NCBI GenBank assembly: GCA_029263195.1
Contig: JAJCXX010000084.1
Location: 111,424-175,423 of the forward strand
Direction: 5' to 3'
DNA: 64,000 nt
Source of the DNA: Acidimicrobiales bacterium
GTDB taxonomy: Bacteria > Actinomycetota > Acidimicrobiia > Acidimicrobiales > Aldehydirespiratoraceae
Within the stretch, counting starts at the first letter, position 1. Each line of letters opens with the position of its first letter. The notes under the pieces were generated by a model, which saw only the letters and a program-made list of their open reading frames with translations, was not told the DNA's origin and made no database searches. The position numbers and the translations under genes were made by a program. Below, piece by piece: positions 8,520-18,109 of the stretch.

Positions 8520-10219
8520 AACAGCTCCTCCACCGTGGTCAATCCCGTCTTCACTTTCCGAAGCCCGTCGGCCCGCAGGGTGATCATTCCCTGCTGAATG
8601 GCCAGACGTTCGACCTCCTCGACCCGTGCGTGCGAGAGGACCAGTTCGGAGATCTCTTCCGACATCGACAGGACTTCGTGAATGGCGAACCGGCCCCGGT
8701 AGCCGGTACCGCTGCAGGAATCGCATCCAACAGTAGCGAAGCCCTCGAAGGATTCGCTCGATCTGAGGTCCTCCGGGAGCGCCGCAATGCCTGCGTCCTT
8801 CAGGCCAAGATGTTCGAGCCGGATCTCCTTGGGTACCTTGCACTTCTCACAGAGCTTGCGTGCCAATCGCTGAGCCAAGACCGCCGAGAGCGAGGAAGAG
8901 ACCAAGAATGGCTCGACTCCCATCTCGATGAGCCGCATCGGAGCGGACGCGCTGTTGTTGGTGTGAAGAGTCGAGAGTACGAGGTGACCGGTGAGGGCCG
9001 CCTCCACGGCAGTGGTGGCGGTCTCACCGTCGCGAATTTCGCCGATGAGCATGACATCAGGATCGGCCCGCAGGAAGGATCGGAGCGCCCGAGCGAATGT
9101 CATGCCGGTCTTCTCGTTGACCTGGACCTGCTTGATGCCGTCCATTCGATACTCGACGGGATCCTCGATAGTGATGATGTTGCGTGTCGGGTCTCGTAGT
9201 TCCTCGAGAGTGGCGTACAGCGTCGTGGATTTGCCCGACCCGGTGGGTCCGGTGACCAGAATCGCTCCCCAGGGCTGCTCGTAGGCGTCCCGATAGCGAG
9301 CCAGCTGGTCGGGGAGGAATCCGATTCCGCCGATGCCCCCACCATGCGTGCCGCCCCTCAGGAGTCTGAGAACGGCAGCCTCTCCATGGATTGTTGGAAT
9401 GGTCACGACCCGCACGTCGTAGTCGACATTGTTGACGCTGGCCGTGAGGCGTCCGTCCTGGGGCACCCGACGCTCCGCGATGTCCATCTCGGCCATGACC
9501 TTGATTCGGCTGATGATCCCGGCGCGGAGAGAACGTGGGGGTGACATTGCTTCATGCAACACGCCGTCGACTCGGAATCGAATACGAAGATCATCAGAAG
9601 TCGGCTCCACGTGGATATCCGACGCATCCTCCTGTATCGCCTTGGCAAGCAGTAGGTCGATGAATTGAACGATCGGGGCCTTGCTCCGATCACTACTCGG
9701 CGACGTGGTGATGGGCGCCGCGGCATCCTTGCGCTCTCCGACGGCGGCCTGGATGGTCTCCAACACTCGGTTGTCGCTGTGTCCAAGTTGGCCTATGGCG
9801 GCCGTGATCTGTGCAGCCTCCGCCATTACAGGCACGACCTGGCGACCTACGAGCGATCGAATGTCGTCGAGGGCGAGAACGTCCGCTGGATTGACCATGG
9901 CTACGACTATCTGGCGGCCATCTCTCCAGACCGGTAGCGCACGATGTCGGGTTGCCAGCTGTTGGGGAATTGCCTGGGCAAGTTCAATGTCGATCGGCCG
10001 ATCGTTGAGATCGACGAACGGAAGATCGAACTGCACTGCCAAGGCCCGCACGAGATCTCGTGACTTGACCAAACCCTGGTCGAGGAGGACCTCGCCGAGT
10101 CTCTTGCCGGTTGAGCGTTGAAGTTCCAGCGCGCTCGAAATGTCGGATTCGTTGACAATATTCAGCTCGACGAGGATCTCGCCGATTCTTCGGCGTGTTG
10201 CGACAGCGATCTGGCTCAT
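8504..10219 (-). CDS. pilB: Type IV pilus extension ATPase PilB
   Basis: This is a GspE/PilB family hexameric ATPase that powers pilin polymerisation. The N-terminal GspE_N domain begins RRRIGEILVELNIVNESDIS. The core has Walker A GPTGSGKSTTLYATLEEL, an Asp box (IITIEDPVEYR), Walker B (DPDVMLIGEIRDGETA) and the His box (GHLVLSTLHTNN). A C-terminal tetracysteine zinc site is present (CEKC, then CDSCSGTGYRGR), which distinguishes PilB from PilT. I chose the ATG at 10219 (571 residues, the family length); the frame stays open to an ATG at 10336. The gene is divergent from pilT-pilC, with about 190 bases between the two starts. Confidence 0.92.
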   Translation of the reverse strand: MSQIAVATRRRIGEILVELNIVNESDISSALELQRSTGKRLGEVLLDQGLVKSRDLVRALAVQFDLPFVDLNDRPIDIELAQAIPQQLATRHRALPVWRDGRQIVVAMVNPADVLALDDIRSLVGRQVVPVMAEAAQITAAIGQLGHSDNRVLETIQAAVGERKDAAAPITTSPSSDRSKAPIVQFIDLLLAKAIQEDASDIHVEPTSDDLRIRFRVDGVLHEAMSPPRSLRAGIISRIKVMAEMDIAERRVPQDGRLTASVNNVDYDVRVVTIPTIHGEAAVLRLLRGGTHGGGIGGIGFLPDQLARYRDAYEQPWGAILVTGPTGSGKSTTLYATLEELRDPTRNIITIEDPVEYRMDGIKQVQVNEKTGMTFARALRSFLRADPDVMLIGEIRDGETATTAVEAALTGHLVLSTLHTNNSASAPMRLIEMGVEPFLVSSSLSAVLAQRLARKLCEKCKVPKEIRLEHLGLKDAGIAALPEDLRSSESFEGFATVGCDSCSGTGYRGRFAIHEVLSMSEEISELVLSHARVEEVERLAIQQGMITLRADGLRKVKTGLTTVEELFRVIT

Positions 10220-10408
10220 GAATCTGTAATCGGCCGCATGGTGCATGTTGTGAGACATCTGTTCGGCATCGTGACTCTCGGACCCGCCGGGAAACGATGC
10301 GCTCAAGATGGCGATGCTGCGTCCGACTCTGAACATGTGGAAGCTGAACTAAACACCGACTGGAACGACCTCGACGATGACAGCCGAGACTTTCTCGCTG
10401 GCGCTCTC

Positions 10409-11497
10409 ATGGAAGGTGACACCCAAGGAGGCGACCGACTCGGCGAGCTACTTGATGCGGCGGTATCTGCCGGAGCGTCGGATCTTCACCTGAGCGCCGG
10501 GCACGCCCCCCACATTCGAGTCTCGGGCGATCTGAGACCTCTGGCCGGATCGGAACTCTTCTCGGAGCGCGAACTCAATGAGATCCTCACAGGCGCCCTG
10601 TCCGTTGATCAACGAGCCACTCTTGAATCTGCCGGTGATCTGGACACAGCGCTCAGCCTCGGTGCCAGCGGCGACGGCCGACGGTTTCGGGCCAGCTTCT
10701 TCCGGCAATCAGGATCCCTCGCGGCCGCGATACGAGTTGTGCCTTCGAGAATCCCTGCACTTGCCGATCTGGGTCTGCCGCCCCTGGTTGATCAGTTCGC
10801 TCAACTCCGAAGTGGTCTCGTGCTGGTCACCGGCCCCACCGGTTCTGGAAAGTCCACAACTCTCGCTTCGATGATCGAGCAGATCAATCAGACCCGGTCG
10901 GCTCACATCATCACCATTGAAGATCCGGTGGAGTACCGGTATTCACCAGTCATGTCCGTTGTCCAGCAGCGGGAGGTCGGGCCCGACACGAAGTCATTCG
11001 TCACGGCGCTGCGTTCCGCCCTCCGGCAGGACCCTGATGTCGTTCTGATCGGCGAGCTCAGAGATCTCGAAACCATTCGGATCGCCCTAACGGCAGCGGA
11101 GACTGGCCACGTCGTGTACGCGACCCTTCACAGTTCGGATGCCACCAGCTCGGTCAATCGCATCATCGACGTGTTCCCGGCCGATCAGCAAAGCCAGATT
11201 CGCTCGCAGTTGGCTCTTTCGATCGAGGGTTGTATCAGTCAACGACTCCTCACCGCCCGTGATGGCTCGCTCGTACCGGCCACCGAGGCAATGGTGGCGA
11301 CCACCGCCATCAGGAATCTGATCCGAGTTGACAAGGTCCATCAGTTGAAGTCCGTCCTGGAAATGGGCGGAGCTGAAGGCATGCACACGTTCGATCAATC
11401 GCTCGCCGGCTTGGTCCGTCGAGGGCGCCTCGACATTCAGGTTGCAATGACGGTGGCCGACAACACGAAGAACTTGGAAGCGCTGGTGAGAGCATGA
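10409..11497 (+). CDS. pilT: Type IV pilus retraction ATPase PilT
   Basis: The protein has 362 residues. It starts close to the family signature (LGELLDAAVSAGASDLHLSA), then RVSGDLRPL, Walker A GPTGSGKSTTLASMI, Asp box ITIEDPVEYRYSP, Walker B DPDVVLIGELRDLETI, His box GHVVYATLHSSD and the C-terminal ALRSALRQ/GMHTFDQSL segments. It lacks the tetracysteine of PilB, as expected for PilT. PilT disassembles the pilus to produce twitching motility. The ATG at 10409 gives the usual PilT length; the frame is open upstream, with a GTG at 10337 as an alternative. The end overlaps the start of pilC by 4 bases (ATGA). Confidence 0.92.
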   Translation: MEGDTQGGDRLGELLDAAVSAGASDLHLSAGHAPHIRVSGDLRPLAGSELFSERELNEILTGALSVDQRATLESAGDLDTALSLGASGDGRRFRASFFRQSGSLAAAIRVVPSRIPALADLGLPPLVDQFAQLRSGLVLVTGPTGSGKSTTLASMIEQINQTRSAHIITIEDPVEYRYSPVMSVVQQREVGPDTKSFVTALRSALRQDPDVVLIGELRDLETIRIALTAAETGHVVYATLHSSDATSSVNRIIDVFPADQQSQIRSQLALSIEGCISQRLLTARDGSLVPATEAMVATTAIRNLIRVDKVHQLKSVLEMGGAEGMHTFDQSLAGLVRRGRLDIQVAMTVADNTKNLEALVRA

Positions 11498-12804
11498 GAG
11501 CGCTCTCGGTTCGCTCCTCGACCCGCCGTCAGGGGCAGGGTCCGACTCGGCCACGCGACGCCGCGCGGACTCCAGCGAGTCGCCGACCCCGCACTTACCG
11601 CTACAAGGCGATTTCGGCAGATGGTTCGGTCCTGGCCGGGGACGTGGAAGGCGATTCCGAGTCCGATGCCGCTGCTCGAATCCGTCGACTGGGGCTTCGT
11701 CCCATGTCGGTCCGCAAGTCGCATTCGGCCAATCTCGGCAAAGAGATGTCCATCCCGGGATTCAGAGCGAAGGTGAAGGGCGGGGATCTCGCTGTTGTGG
11801 CGCGCCAGTTCGCGACCATGGTCAACGCGGGGGTACCTCTCCTTCGGGCCTTGGCGGTGCTGAGAGATCAGTCCGACAACGCGCTGCTGAGCGCGACGTT
11901 GGAACGAATGAGGGCAGATGTCGAAGGCGGTGACTCACTCAGCGACGCGATCAGCCGCCATCCCCGCGTCTTCGATCGCCTCTTCGTGTCGATGATTCGG
12001 TCAGGAGAGGCCGCCGGAGCGCTGGATGTCGTTCTGATGCAGATGGCCACGACGCTGGAACGATCGGTCGCAATGCGTCAGAAGATCCGGTCTGCTCTGG
12101 CATACCCGATTGCGGTGCTGTTCATGGTTACGGGAGTGATCATCGCGATGCTCGCGTTCGTAGTACCGGCATTTGCTGGGATCTACGACGACCTCGGTGG
12201 AACGCTGCCACTGCCGACCAGGGTCCTGGTTGCGGTGTCTGATCTGTTCACGCAACGACTTCCGCTGGTGATCGTTCTGATTGTGGTGACCGTGGTGGGG
12301 GTACGGAGTTGGAAGCGCACCGAGTCGGGGCAGCTGCGCTGGGACTCGATCAAGCTACGGCTGCCGCTGGTCGGCGATCTGCTTCTCAAAAGCAGCATGG
12401 CCCGATTCGGGAGAACCATGTCGGTTCTCACAAAGTCCGGAGTACCGGTACTGGAGACTCTCAGGATCACCTCAGAGACCCTCGGCAACGCGGTTCTTTC
12501 GCGCTCGTTGCTCGATGCACGTGACGCGGTGCGCCGAGGGGAGGAGATTGCTCCGAATCTGGCGAAGAACAGTCTGTTCCCGGCGATGGTCGTGCAGCTG
12601 GTAACAGTCGGCGAGGAGGCTGGAGCGCTCGACGAGATGTTCGACACGATCGGCCGCACCTACGAGCAAGAGGTCGAGACGGCGGTCGCCGGCTTTGCCG
12701 CTCTGATCGAACCGTTGATGATGGCATTCATCGGGGTGGTCGTCGGCGGAATGGTTGTTGCTCTGTATCTCCCGATGTTCAGGGTGATTGATCTCGTGCA
12801 GTGA
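11494..12804 (+). CDS. pilC: Type IV pilus inner-membrane platform protein PilC
   Basis: This 436-residue protein is of the GspF/PilC family, the membrane platform that the PilB and PilT motors turn on. A leading 30-residue basic tail precedes the conserved start TYRYKAISADGSVLAGDVEG. Two GspF repeats follow: VVARQFATMVNAGVPLLRAL with GDSLSDAIS, and FGRTMSVLTKSGVPVLETLR with GEEIAPNL. Three membrane segments are visible, at IAVLFMVTGVIIAMLAFVVP, LVIVLIVVTVVGV and the C-terminal ALIEPLMMAFIGVVVGGMVV. Translation is coupled to pilT by the ATGA overlap. Confidence 0.92.
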   Translation: MRALSVRSSTRRQGQGPTRPRDAARTPASRRPRTYRYKAISADGSVLAGDVEGDSESDAAARIRRLGLRPMSVRKSHSANLGKEMSIPGFRAKVKGGDLAVVARQFATMVNAGVPLLRALAVLRDQSDNALLSATLERMRADVEGGDSLSDAISRHPRVFDRLFVSMIRSGEAAGALDVVLMQMATTLERSVAMRQKIRSALAYPIAVLFMVTGVIIAMLAFVVPAFAGIYDDLGGTLPLPTRVLVAVSDLFTQRLPLVIVLIVVTVVGVRSWKRTESGQLRWDSIKLRLPLVGDLLLKSSMARFGRTMSVLTKSGVPVLETLRITSETLGNAVLSRSLLDARDAVRRGEEIAPNLAKNSLFPAMVVQLVTVGEEAGALDEMFDTIGRTYEQEVETAVAGFAALIEPLMMAFIGVVVGGMVVALYLPMFRVIDLVQ

Positions 12805-12898
12805 CCTGGCGCCAAACCCTCACCTGCGCGGTGACTCGTCCGACAGGTAGAAGACCCGATTCTCGTGAAGTGCTCTACGAATCAAACAGGAGAGAGAC

Positions 12899-13396
12899 AT
12901 GAATACTTTGACATCAACCGCCGGCCGCAAGCGACCGGGATTCCGCGATCGGGAGGCCGGATTCACGCTGATCGAGGTGATGGTGGTCGTCATGATCATC
13001 GGGATCCTGCTCGCGATCGGTGTGCCGACCTTCATGGGCGCACGAACCCGCGCCCAAGAGAGAGCGGCACAGTCCAGCCTCCGCATCGCTCAGACCAGCG
13101 CGATGGTGGTCTACACCGACTCGGGAGATTTCGGTGATGCCACCGTGAACGCGCTTCGGGCGACCGAGCCCGGCTTCACATGGCTGTCGAGTAACTCGGC
13201 GTCCACCGACGATAAGCGAATCAGCATTGCCAGCAACAGAGCAGGTACGGAGTGGGCAGCGGCAGCGATGTCCGACTCCGGTACGTGCTACTACATCCGT
13301 GTTCGCGAAAGCGGCTCCACGCTGTACGGCCAGTCCTCGAGGTCATCGTGTACGGGCCAGTCTGCTCTCACCAGAGCGCGGGGCGCGGAGTGGTGA
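12899..13396 (+). CDS. pilA: Major type IVa pilin PilA
   Basis: The prepilin has 165 residues. The basic leader is 21 residues long and ends REAG, and the mature protein begins FTLIEVMVVVMIIGILLAIG with Glu at +5. This is the classical type IVa sequence, cleaved and methylated by the PilD peptidase (not in this window). The globular domain contains two Cys (GTCYYIRV and SSCTGQ), which probably form a C-terminal disulfide. A strong ribosome site, AGGAGAGAG, lies just before the ATG. The gene lies 94 bases after pilC and is followed by its own hairpin, consistent with separate high-level transcription of the major subunit. Confidence 0.92.
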   Translation: MNTLTSTAGRKRPGFRDREAGFTLIEVMVVVMIIGILLAIGVPTFMGARTRAQERAAQSSLRIAQTSAMVVYTDSGDFGDATVNALRATEPGFTWLSSNSASTDDKRISIASNRAGTEWAAAAMSDSGTCYYIRVRESGSTLYGQSSRSSCTGQSALTRARGAEW

Positions 13397-13410
13397 TCAC
13401 GTAGATCGGA

Positions 13411-13436
13411 GGGCCCTCGGCATTGGTCGGGGGCCC
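13411..13436. terminator. Hairpin after the major pilin gene
   Basis: The arms GGGCCCTCGGC and GTCGGGGGCCC form an 11-bp stem (two G-U pairs) around an ATTG loop, 15 bases after the pilA stop and 30 bases before the end of the opposing GGDEF/EAL gene. The GC-rich stem is terminator-like but lacks a T-run. Confidence 0.6.
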
Positions 13437-13466
13437 TGCGGGTTCTGCTGCCGCCGCTTGCAGCTC

Positions 13467-15545
13467 TCAGTCGGTGCCTGTGGTGGCCGACTCCAAATCC
13501 ATCATCCAACGAAGCTCGAAGTCACTCGCCGAGACCGCTCTGCCGTATAGGTAGCCCTGGGCGAAGGTCGCACCGAGAGTCGTCAGCAGAGACGCATCTT
13601 GCTCAGTCTCCACCCCCTCGGCGATCGTTTCACAGCCATAGGCATCCGCGATTCGCATGATCGAACTGACCATCGCTCTGAGTTCGGGACGATGGGATAC
13701 ACCCAGGACGAACGACTGGTCGATCTTGATGTAGTCGACTCGAAGAGTGTTGATCAGATGCAGAGACGAAAAGCCGGTACCGAAATCATCCAGAGCAACA
13801 CCGATGCCCCGCAATCGCAATGTGGTGAGATCACGAGTCAGATTGGTTGATGGGTTGAATGCGGCCGCCTCCGTAATCTCGAGGCAGAGTGCCGTGGGCG
13901 GCAGCCCGGTTCGTTGCAGCGCAGAAGCAACGTCGTCAACGAATGTGCCCGTGCCGAGCTGTCGCGGTGAGACGTTCACCGTGATGATGAAATCATCGGC
14001 CATCTCACGCCACCGTGCAGCGTCTCGAAATGCCTCCTCCATGATCTGAAGTCCCAACCGACAGATATGACCGCCCTGCTCGGCGGTCTCCAGGAAATCG
14101 ACTGGCTGCAACAGTCCCTTGACGGGGTGCTGCCAGCGCACGAGCGCCTCTGCCCCCAAGAGTCTTCCGTCTCTCACATCGACGATTGGCTGGTAGTGGA
14201 CAACGAACTCGTCGACGTCGATGGCGTTCTCGAGCTCCTCGGTCAGCCGGAGTCGGTCAGTCGACCTTTCCCGAAGCGACTGATCGAATACGAGAATCGA
14301 GCTCTGGCCCTCAACTCGTCCAGCCAACTTCGCTACTTCCGCGTCCACAATCAGGCTGTCGCTGATCTGAGAGGGCGTCGTTGTGGTCGCTACGCCGATG
14401 CTGACGCGAGGATGAAATACCGAACCGTGGGCCCGGAGGGGCATGGCAATACTGGCAATGAGACTGTCGCCCAGGGCGGTGGCCCCTTCAGGCGGTTGCA
14501 CGGTCAGTAGTGCCAGGGTGTCGTTGCGAAGGCCGAACAAGAGGTCTGAGGTGGTCTGAATCGACCGGATTCTCTCTACTACTATTGTCATGTAGTTGTC
14601 GCCGACGTCGTATCCGTGGCCGGCAATCACTTCGTCGAGGCCCTCCAATGTCAGGGCCAGGATGGAAACTTCGAATGACCGGTCTACGGGACGCGTCAAG
14701 CGAAGGGCCCTGATCTGATCGCAAAGAGCCACGCGGTTCTCGAGACCAGTGGTCGTGTCACGGTAGGCAAGCTGGGTGAGCATTCGCTCGCGCTCACTGA
14801 CTACATCCGTCATGGTATTGAACGACGCGACAACGTCAACGAGCTCGGAGGGGCCCTCCTCGCTGACGTGCGTAATGTCCCGGCCCTCCGCCACCATTAG
14901 AGACGCCGTCCTGATGGACTTCAGCGGAGCGGTGATTCTGCGTGCGAAACGTCGCATCAGAATTGCGACGATAATGAAGCCAGCTGCAGCGACCAGGATC
15001 GCTATCCAGCGGCCGTTGCGTTGTCGAAGTTCAGCCTCGTGAACCTCTTCATCGAACTCAGACAACGATATGAAGGAGGCGCTTTCGAGTGACTCGAAGG
15101 CTAGGCGGATCGACTCGACAAGACTTGACGCCAGCTCCGCACGCGAGGCCGAATCCGTTGTTTCAATGAGCACGGACAGAGACGCGCTGGCGTTGTCCAG
15201 CTGTTCCATCGCTCTTCGTACAGCCTCGTCCTCCGCAACGACACCGGGGACATCTGAGATCTTCGAGACTGCGTCGTACAGATTGTCGAGATCAACAATG
15301 GTCTGCTCGAGTTGGGGTCTGCTCCGTTCGGCGGACTCGATATCGAGAACCGCAATGTCCAGCGCCGACGCGAGAGTCGCGTGTGCGCTTTTCATCAGCG
15401 GCACTGATTCTTCGGATATCTCGTTGGTATGGGAAGAAACGGCGCGGTCATGGACAACATCAGCCCATACAACGGTGCCCGCAACGACGCCGACTACAAC
15501 CGCTGCCGCACACCCGATAAGGATCAAATCTCTGCGAATGGACAT
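13467..15545 (-). CDS. Membrane-bound GGDEF/EAL c-di-GMP protein with degenerate GGDEF site
   Basis: This protein of 692 residues has one membrane helix near the N-terminus, a sensory region of about 140 residues, a second helix (IAILVAAAGFIIVAILMRRF) and a HAMP domain. A GGDEF domain and an EAL domain follow. The GGDEF active site is not conserved: the motif region reads LLFGLRNDTLALLTV, so cyclase activity is unlikely. The EAL domain keeps all signatures (GAEALVRWQHP, NVSPRQ, CLEITE, ALDDFGTGFSSL, KIDQSFV, AEGVET), so it should hydrolyse c-di-GMP. c-di-GMP commonly controls pili, and the gene directly follows pilA on the opposite strand, so a role in pilus or surface behaviour is plausible. 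The sensed ligand is unknown. Confidence 0.88.
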   Translation of the reverse strand: MSIRRDLILIGCAAAVVVGVVAGTVVWADVVHDRAVSSHTNEISEESVPLMKSAHATLASALDIAVLDIESAERSRPQLEQTIVDLDNLYDAVSKISDVPGVVAEDEAVRRAMEQLDNASASLSVLIETTDSASRAELASSLVESIRLAFESLESASFISLSEFDEEVHEAELRQRNGRWIAILVAAAGFIIVAILMRRFARRITAPLKSIRTASLMVAEGRDITHVSEEGPSELVDVVASFNTMTDVVSERERMLTQLAYRDTTTGLENRVALCDQIRALRLTRPVDRSFEVSILALTLEGLDEVIAGHGYDVGDNYMTIVVERIRSIQTTSDLLFGLRNDTLALLTVQPPEGATALGDSLIASIAMPLRAHGSVFHPRVSIGVATTTTPSQISDSLIVDAEVAKLAGRVEGQSSILVFDQSLRERSTDRLRLTEELENAIDVDEFVVHYQPIVDVRDGRLLGAEALVRWQHPVKGLLQPVDFLETAEQGGHICRLGLQIMEEAFRDAARWREMADDFIITVNVSPRQLGTGTFVDDVASALQRTGLPPTALCLEITEAAAFNPSTNLTRDLTTLRLRGIGVALDDFGTGFSSLHLINTLRVDYIKIDQSFVLGVSHRPELRAMVSSIMRIADAYGCETIAEGVETEQDASLLTTLGATFAQGYLYGRAVSASDFELRWMMDLESATTGTD

Positions 15546-15678
15546 TGTAGGATGTCCCCTCCACTTGGATATCAGATCCCCACGAACGGCTCTTCAATCG
15601 TAGTGCGGACGCATCTGAATTGATAGTTGGAGCACTCGAGAGGTGAAGATCTCCGAGGATGAGAACCGATCCGAGTGG

Positions 15679-16827
15679 TCAGTACAGGAACATCGGCTTG
15701 CCGGCCACATGGCGTAGCTTCGGCTGATAGTTACCGGCGTCGTAGAGCTCGTCGATATCGACGCGGCGGACGCCTTCGCCGGTGACGCTGATCGGCACGT
15801 TGGTGTAGGTACCGGATCGAAGGGCAACCATGCGCCCGAGGGTGCCGTCGATGGCCAGATCGACGGCCATGACGGCGTAGTTCATGCCCACCATGAGGTC
15901 GAGGGAGTCGGGACTGCCAGAACGCATCAGGTAGGCCAGTTCCTGCAGGATGATGCCCTCACCGGTCCGCTCCTTGAGCATGTCGCCGGTGGTCTTGCCT
16001 ATCCCGCCGAGCTTGCGATGGCCGTAGGCGTCGGCCTCGCCCGAAAGACTCAAGTCGCTGCCCTCCATGGTGGCGCCCTCGGAGATGGTGATCATGGCGT
16101 AGTTGCTCGGATTGGACGACTTGTCGGCCACTATTAGTTCGCTCAGATGGTCGATGTCGAACGGCACCTCGGAGATGATGGCCCTGTCGACACCGGAGAG
16201 GTATGCCGTGACCAGGCAAGTCTCGCCGCTGTAGCGGCCGAACAATTCCACGATCGCGATGCGTTCGTGGGAGCCGGTGCTGGTGCGAAGGTCGTGGATG
16301 AACTGCACCCCACGGGTGACAGCGGTGGAGAACCCGATGCAGTAATCGGTGCCGTGCACGTCGTTGTCCATCGTCTTGGGGATGGCCACCACCGGTACGC
16401 CCTCTTCGTGCATCCGTAGACCGTATGACAGCGTGTCGTCGCCACCGATTGGGAGCAGCACATCGATGCCTAGAGCGTCGAGAACTCTCAGTATGTGCGG
16501 GGTGAAGTCGAAGGGCCCTTCGCCGACGGCCTGGTCGGCGAGAAAATCGGGGACGTTCTCGGCCTTCACACTGCTGGGCTTGGTCCGCGAGGTGTGAAGG
16601 AAGGTGCCGCCGGTTCGATCGATCGTGCGCACGGTCGTTCGATCGAGGACGAGAGTATTGGTGGCAATCGTGTCGGGGTCATCAGGGTTGCAGTTGAGGA
16701 GTCCACCCCAGCCGCGACGAATCCCGATGACTTGGTGACCCTCGTCGATCATCCGGTTGACGGCAGCCTTGATGCAGGGGTTCAGTCCGGGGACGTCGCC
16801 GCCTCCGGTCAGGATCGCTGCTCTCAT
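15679..16827 (-). CDS. pfp: 6-phosphofructokinase, probably pyrophosphate-dependent
   Basis: This 382-residue enzyme of the PfkA superfamily phosphorylates fructose 6-phosphate. The start is [14 protein letters not shown] and the catalytic segment is [17 protein letters not shown]. Two positions decide the phosphoryl donor in this family. The Gly of GGDG in ATP enzymes is Asp here (LPIGGDDT, Asp131), and the residue before the TIDND motif is Lys (Lys151) rather than Gly. Both changes are the ones known for PPi-dependent enzymes, making glycolysis reversible at this step. It is followed by the GGDEF/EAL gene 133 bases downstream and preceded by the PLP enzyme gene 67 bases upstream. Dual ATP/PPi specificity cannot be excluded. 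Confidence 0.85.
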   Translation of the reverse strand: MRAAILTGGGDVPGLNPCIKAAVNRMIDEGHQVIGIRRGWGGLLNCNPDDPDTIATNTLVLDRTTVRTIDRTGGTFLHTSRTKPSSVKAENVPDFLADQAVGEGPFDFTPHILRVLDALGIDVLLPIGGDDTLSYGLRMHEEGVPVVAIPKTMDNDVHGTDYCIGFSTAVTRGVQFIHDLRTSTGSHERIAIVELFGRYSGETCLVTAYLSGVDRAIISEVPFDIDHLSELIVADKSSNPSNYAMITISEGATMEGSDLSLSGEADAYGHRKLGGIGKTTGDMLKERTGEGIILQELAYLMRSGSPDSLDLMVGMNYAVMAVDLAIDGTLGRMVALRSGTYTNVPISVTGEGVRRVDIDELYDAGNYQPKLRHVAGKPMFLY

Positions 16828-16894
16828 TTCAGTGTTCCTCTCGATGTCGTGGGACAGTATGCACAGCGTCGCGCAGTCTCGGCCCGTATTCGTG

Positions 16895-18097
16895 TCAGAT
16901 CAGATCAAGGGCCTGTTCCAGATCGACGAGCAGGTCGTCAACTTTCTCGATTCCGGCCGAATACCGCACCAGACCCTCCGGAATGCCGAGTCGCAGGCGT
17001 TCCTCTGCACTGCACTCGACATGGCTGGTGGTGGAAGGCACACCCACTGTTGTCTCGACTGAGCCAAGATTGGCGGCGCGATGGGCGAGTCGGAGAGCCG
17101 GGAGGAACGTCTTCACGGCATCGAAACCCCCCTTGAGAGCGAAGCTGAGCATCCCGCCGAAGCCGGCCATCTGCTGCGCGGCAATCTCGTGTTTGGGATG
17201 CGAGTCGAGGCCCGGGTAGTTGACCGATGCGACCTTGGGGTGGGCCTCGAGGTAGTTCGATACGACGGCCGCGTTGCTGTTCTGTCGTTCGACCCTCAGA
17301 TCTAGTGTTTTGACCCCGCGGATCAACAGGTAGGCCGCCATTGGTGAAAGGGCCGCGCCGTTGATCTCGCGGTGATGGAACGCTGCCTCGACAAGGTCCG
17401 GTCGGCCGACGATCACGCCGCCGAGCGCGTCGGCGTGGCCCCCAAGGAACTTGGTGGCGCTGTGGACGACCAAGTCTGCTCCCAGAAGCAAGGGCAACTG
17501 ATTGACCGGCGTGGCGAAGGTGTTGTCGACGACCACGGCCGACCCGGCGCGGTGACCGGCATCGATCAGACGACTCAAGTCGAGAATCTTGAGAGTCGGA
17601 TTGGTCGGCGTCTCGAGGTAGAGAAGGTCGCAGCCGCCCTGGATCGACCGTTCGATGGCATCGTGATCTGTCGTGTCGACGAGATCAACCTCGATCCCCA
17701 AGGCGGGAAGGAATTCGGTGAACAAGAGGCTGGTTCCGCCGTATGTGTCCTTCACCGACACCACGCGATCGCCCGGTCGCAGTACTCCGTGAATCGCTGA
17801 GGAGATCGCGGCCATGCCGGAGGCGGCTGACGTAGCAGCCTCGCCGTGCTCGAGGAGCCTCATCTTCTCTTCGAACACCGCAACCGTGGGGTTGGTATTG
17901 CGTCCGTAGATGTGTCCCGGGGCGTCGCCGAGCGCCACCGCCTCCCACTCATCGAGATCGTCGTAACCGTAGGCAACGCTGTGCACTACTGGAACCTGTG
18001 TGGCGCCGCTCACCATCGAGGTCTCTTCCGCACCCCAAACAGCCACAGTTGCGGGGTCGAGGGGTGTCGATCGGTGCTTGGGTGTCGGCTCTGTCAT
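16895..18097 (-). CDS. Cys/Met metabolism PLP-dependent enzyme (cystathionine gamma-lyase/synthase family)
   Basis: This 400-residue enzyme of the trans-sulfuration family uses pyridoxal phosphate. The active-site Lys sits in [17 protein letters not shown], the phosphate-binding Tyr and Arg are in [11 protein letters not shown], and other conserved segments are [11 protein letters not shown] and [13 protein letters not shown]. Members make or break C-S bonds in cystathionine, homocysteine or methionine, and the exact reaction cannot be read from these motifs. The ribosome site AGGAAGGA precedes the ATG. It lies 12 bases after an M20 peptidase gene on the same strand, so the two are probably co-transcribed. 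Methionine gamma-lyase or O-acylhomoserine sulfhydrylase are alternatives. Confidence 0.85.
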   Translation of the reverse strand: MTEPTPKHRSTPLDPATVAVWGAEETSMVSGATQVPVVHSVAYGYDDLDEWEAVALGDAPGHIYGRNTNPTVAVFEEKMRLLEHGEAATSAASGMAAISSAIHGVLRPGDRVVSVKDTYGGTSLLFTEFLPALGIEVDLVDTTDHDAIERSIQGGCDLLYLETPTNPTLKILDLSRLIDAGHRAGSAVVVDNTFATPVNQLPLLLGADLVVHSATKFLGGHADALGGVIVGRPDLVEAAFHHREINGAALSPMAAYLLIRGVKTLDLRVERQNSNAAVVSNYLEAHPKVASVNYPGLDSHPKHEIAAQQMAGFGGMLSFALKGGFDAVKTFLPALRLAHRAANLGSVETTVGVPSTTSHVECSAEERLRLGIPEGLVRYSAGIEKVDDLLVDLEQALDLI

Positions 18098-18109
18098 GGA
18101 TCCTTCCTC

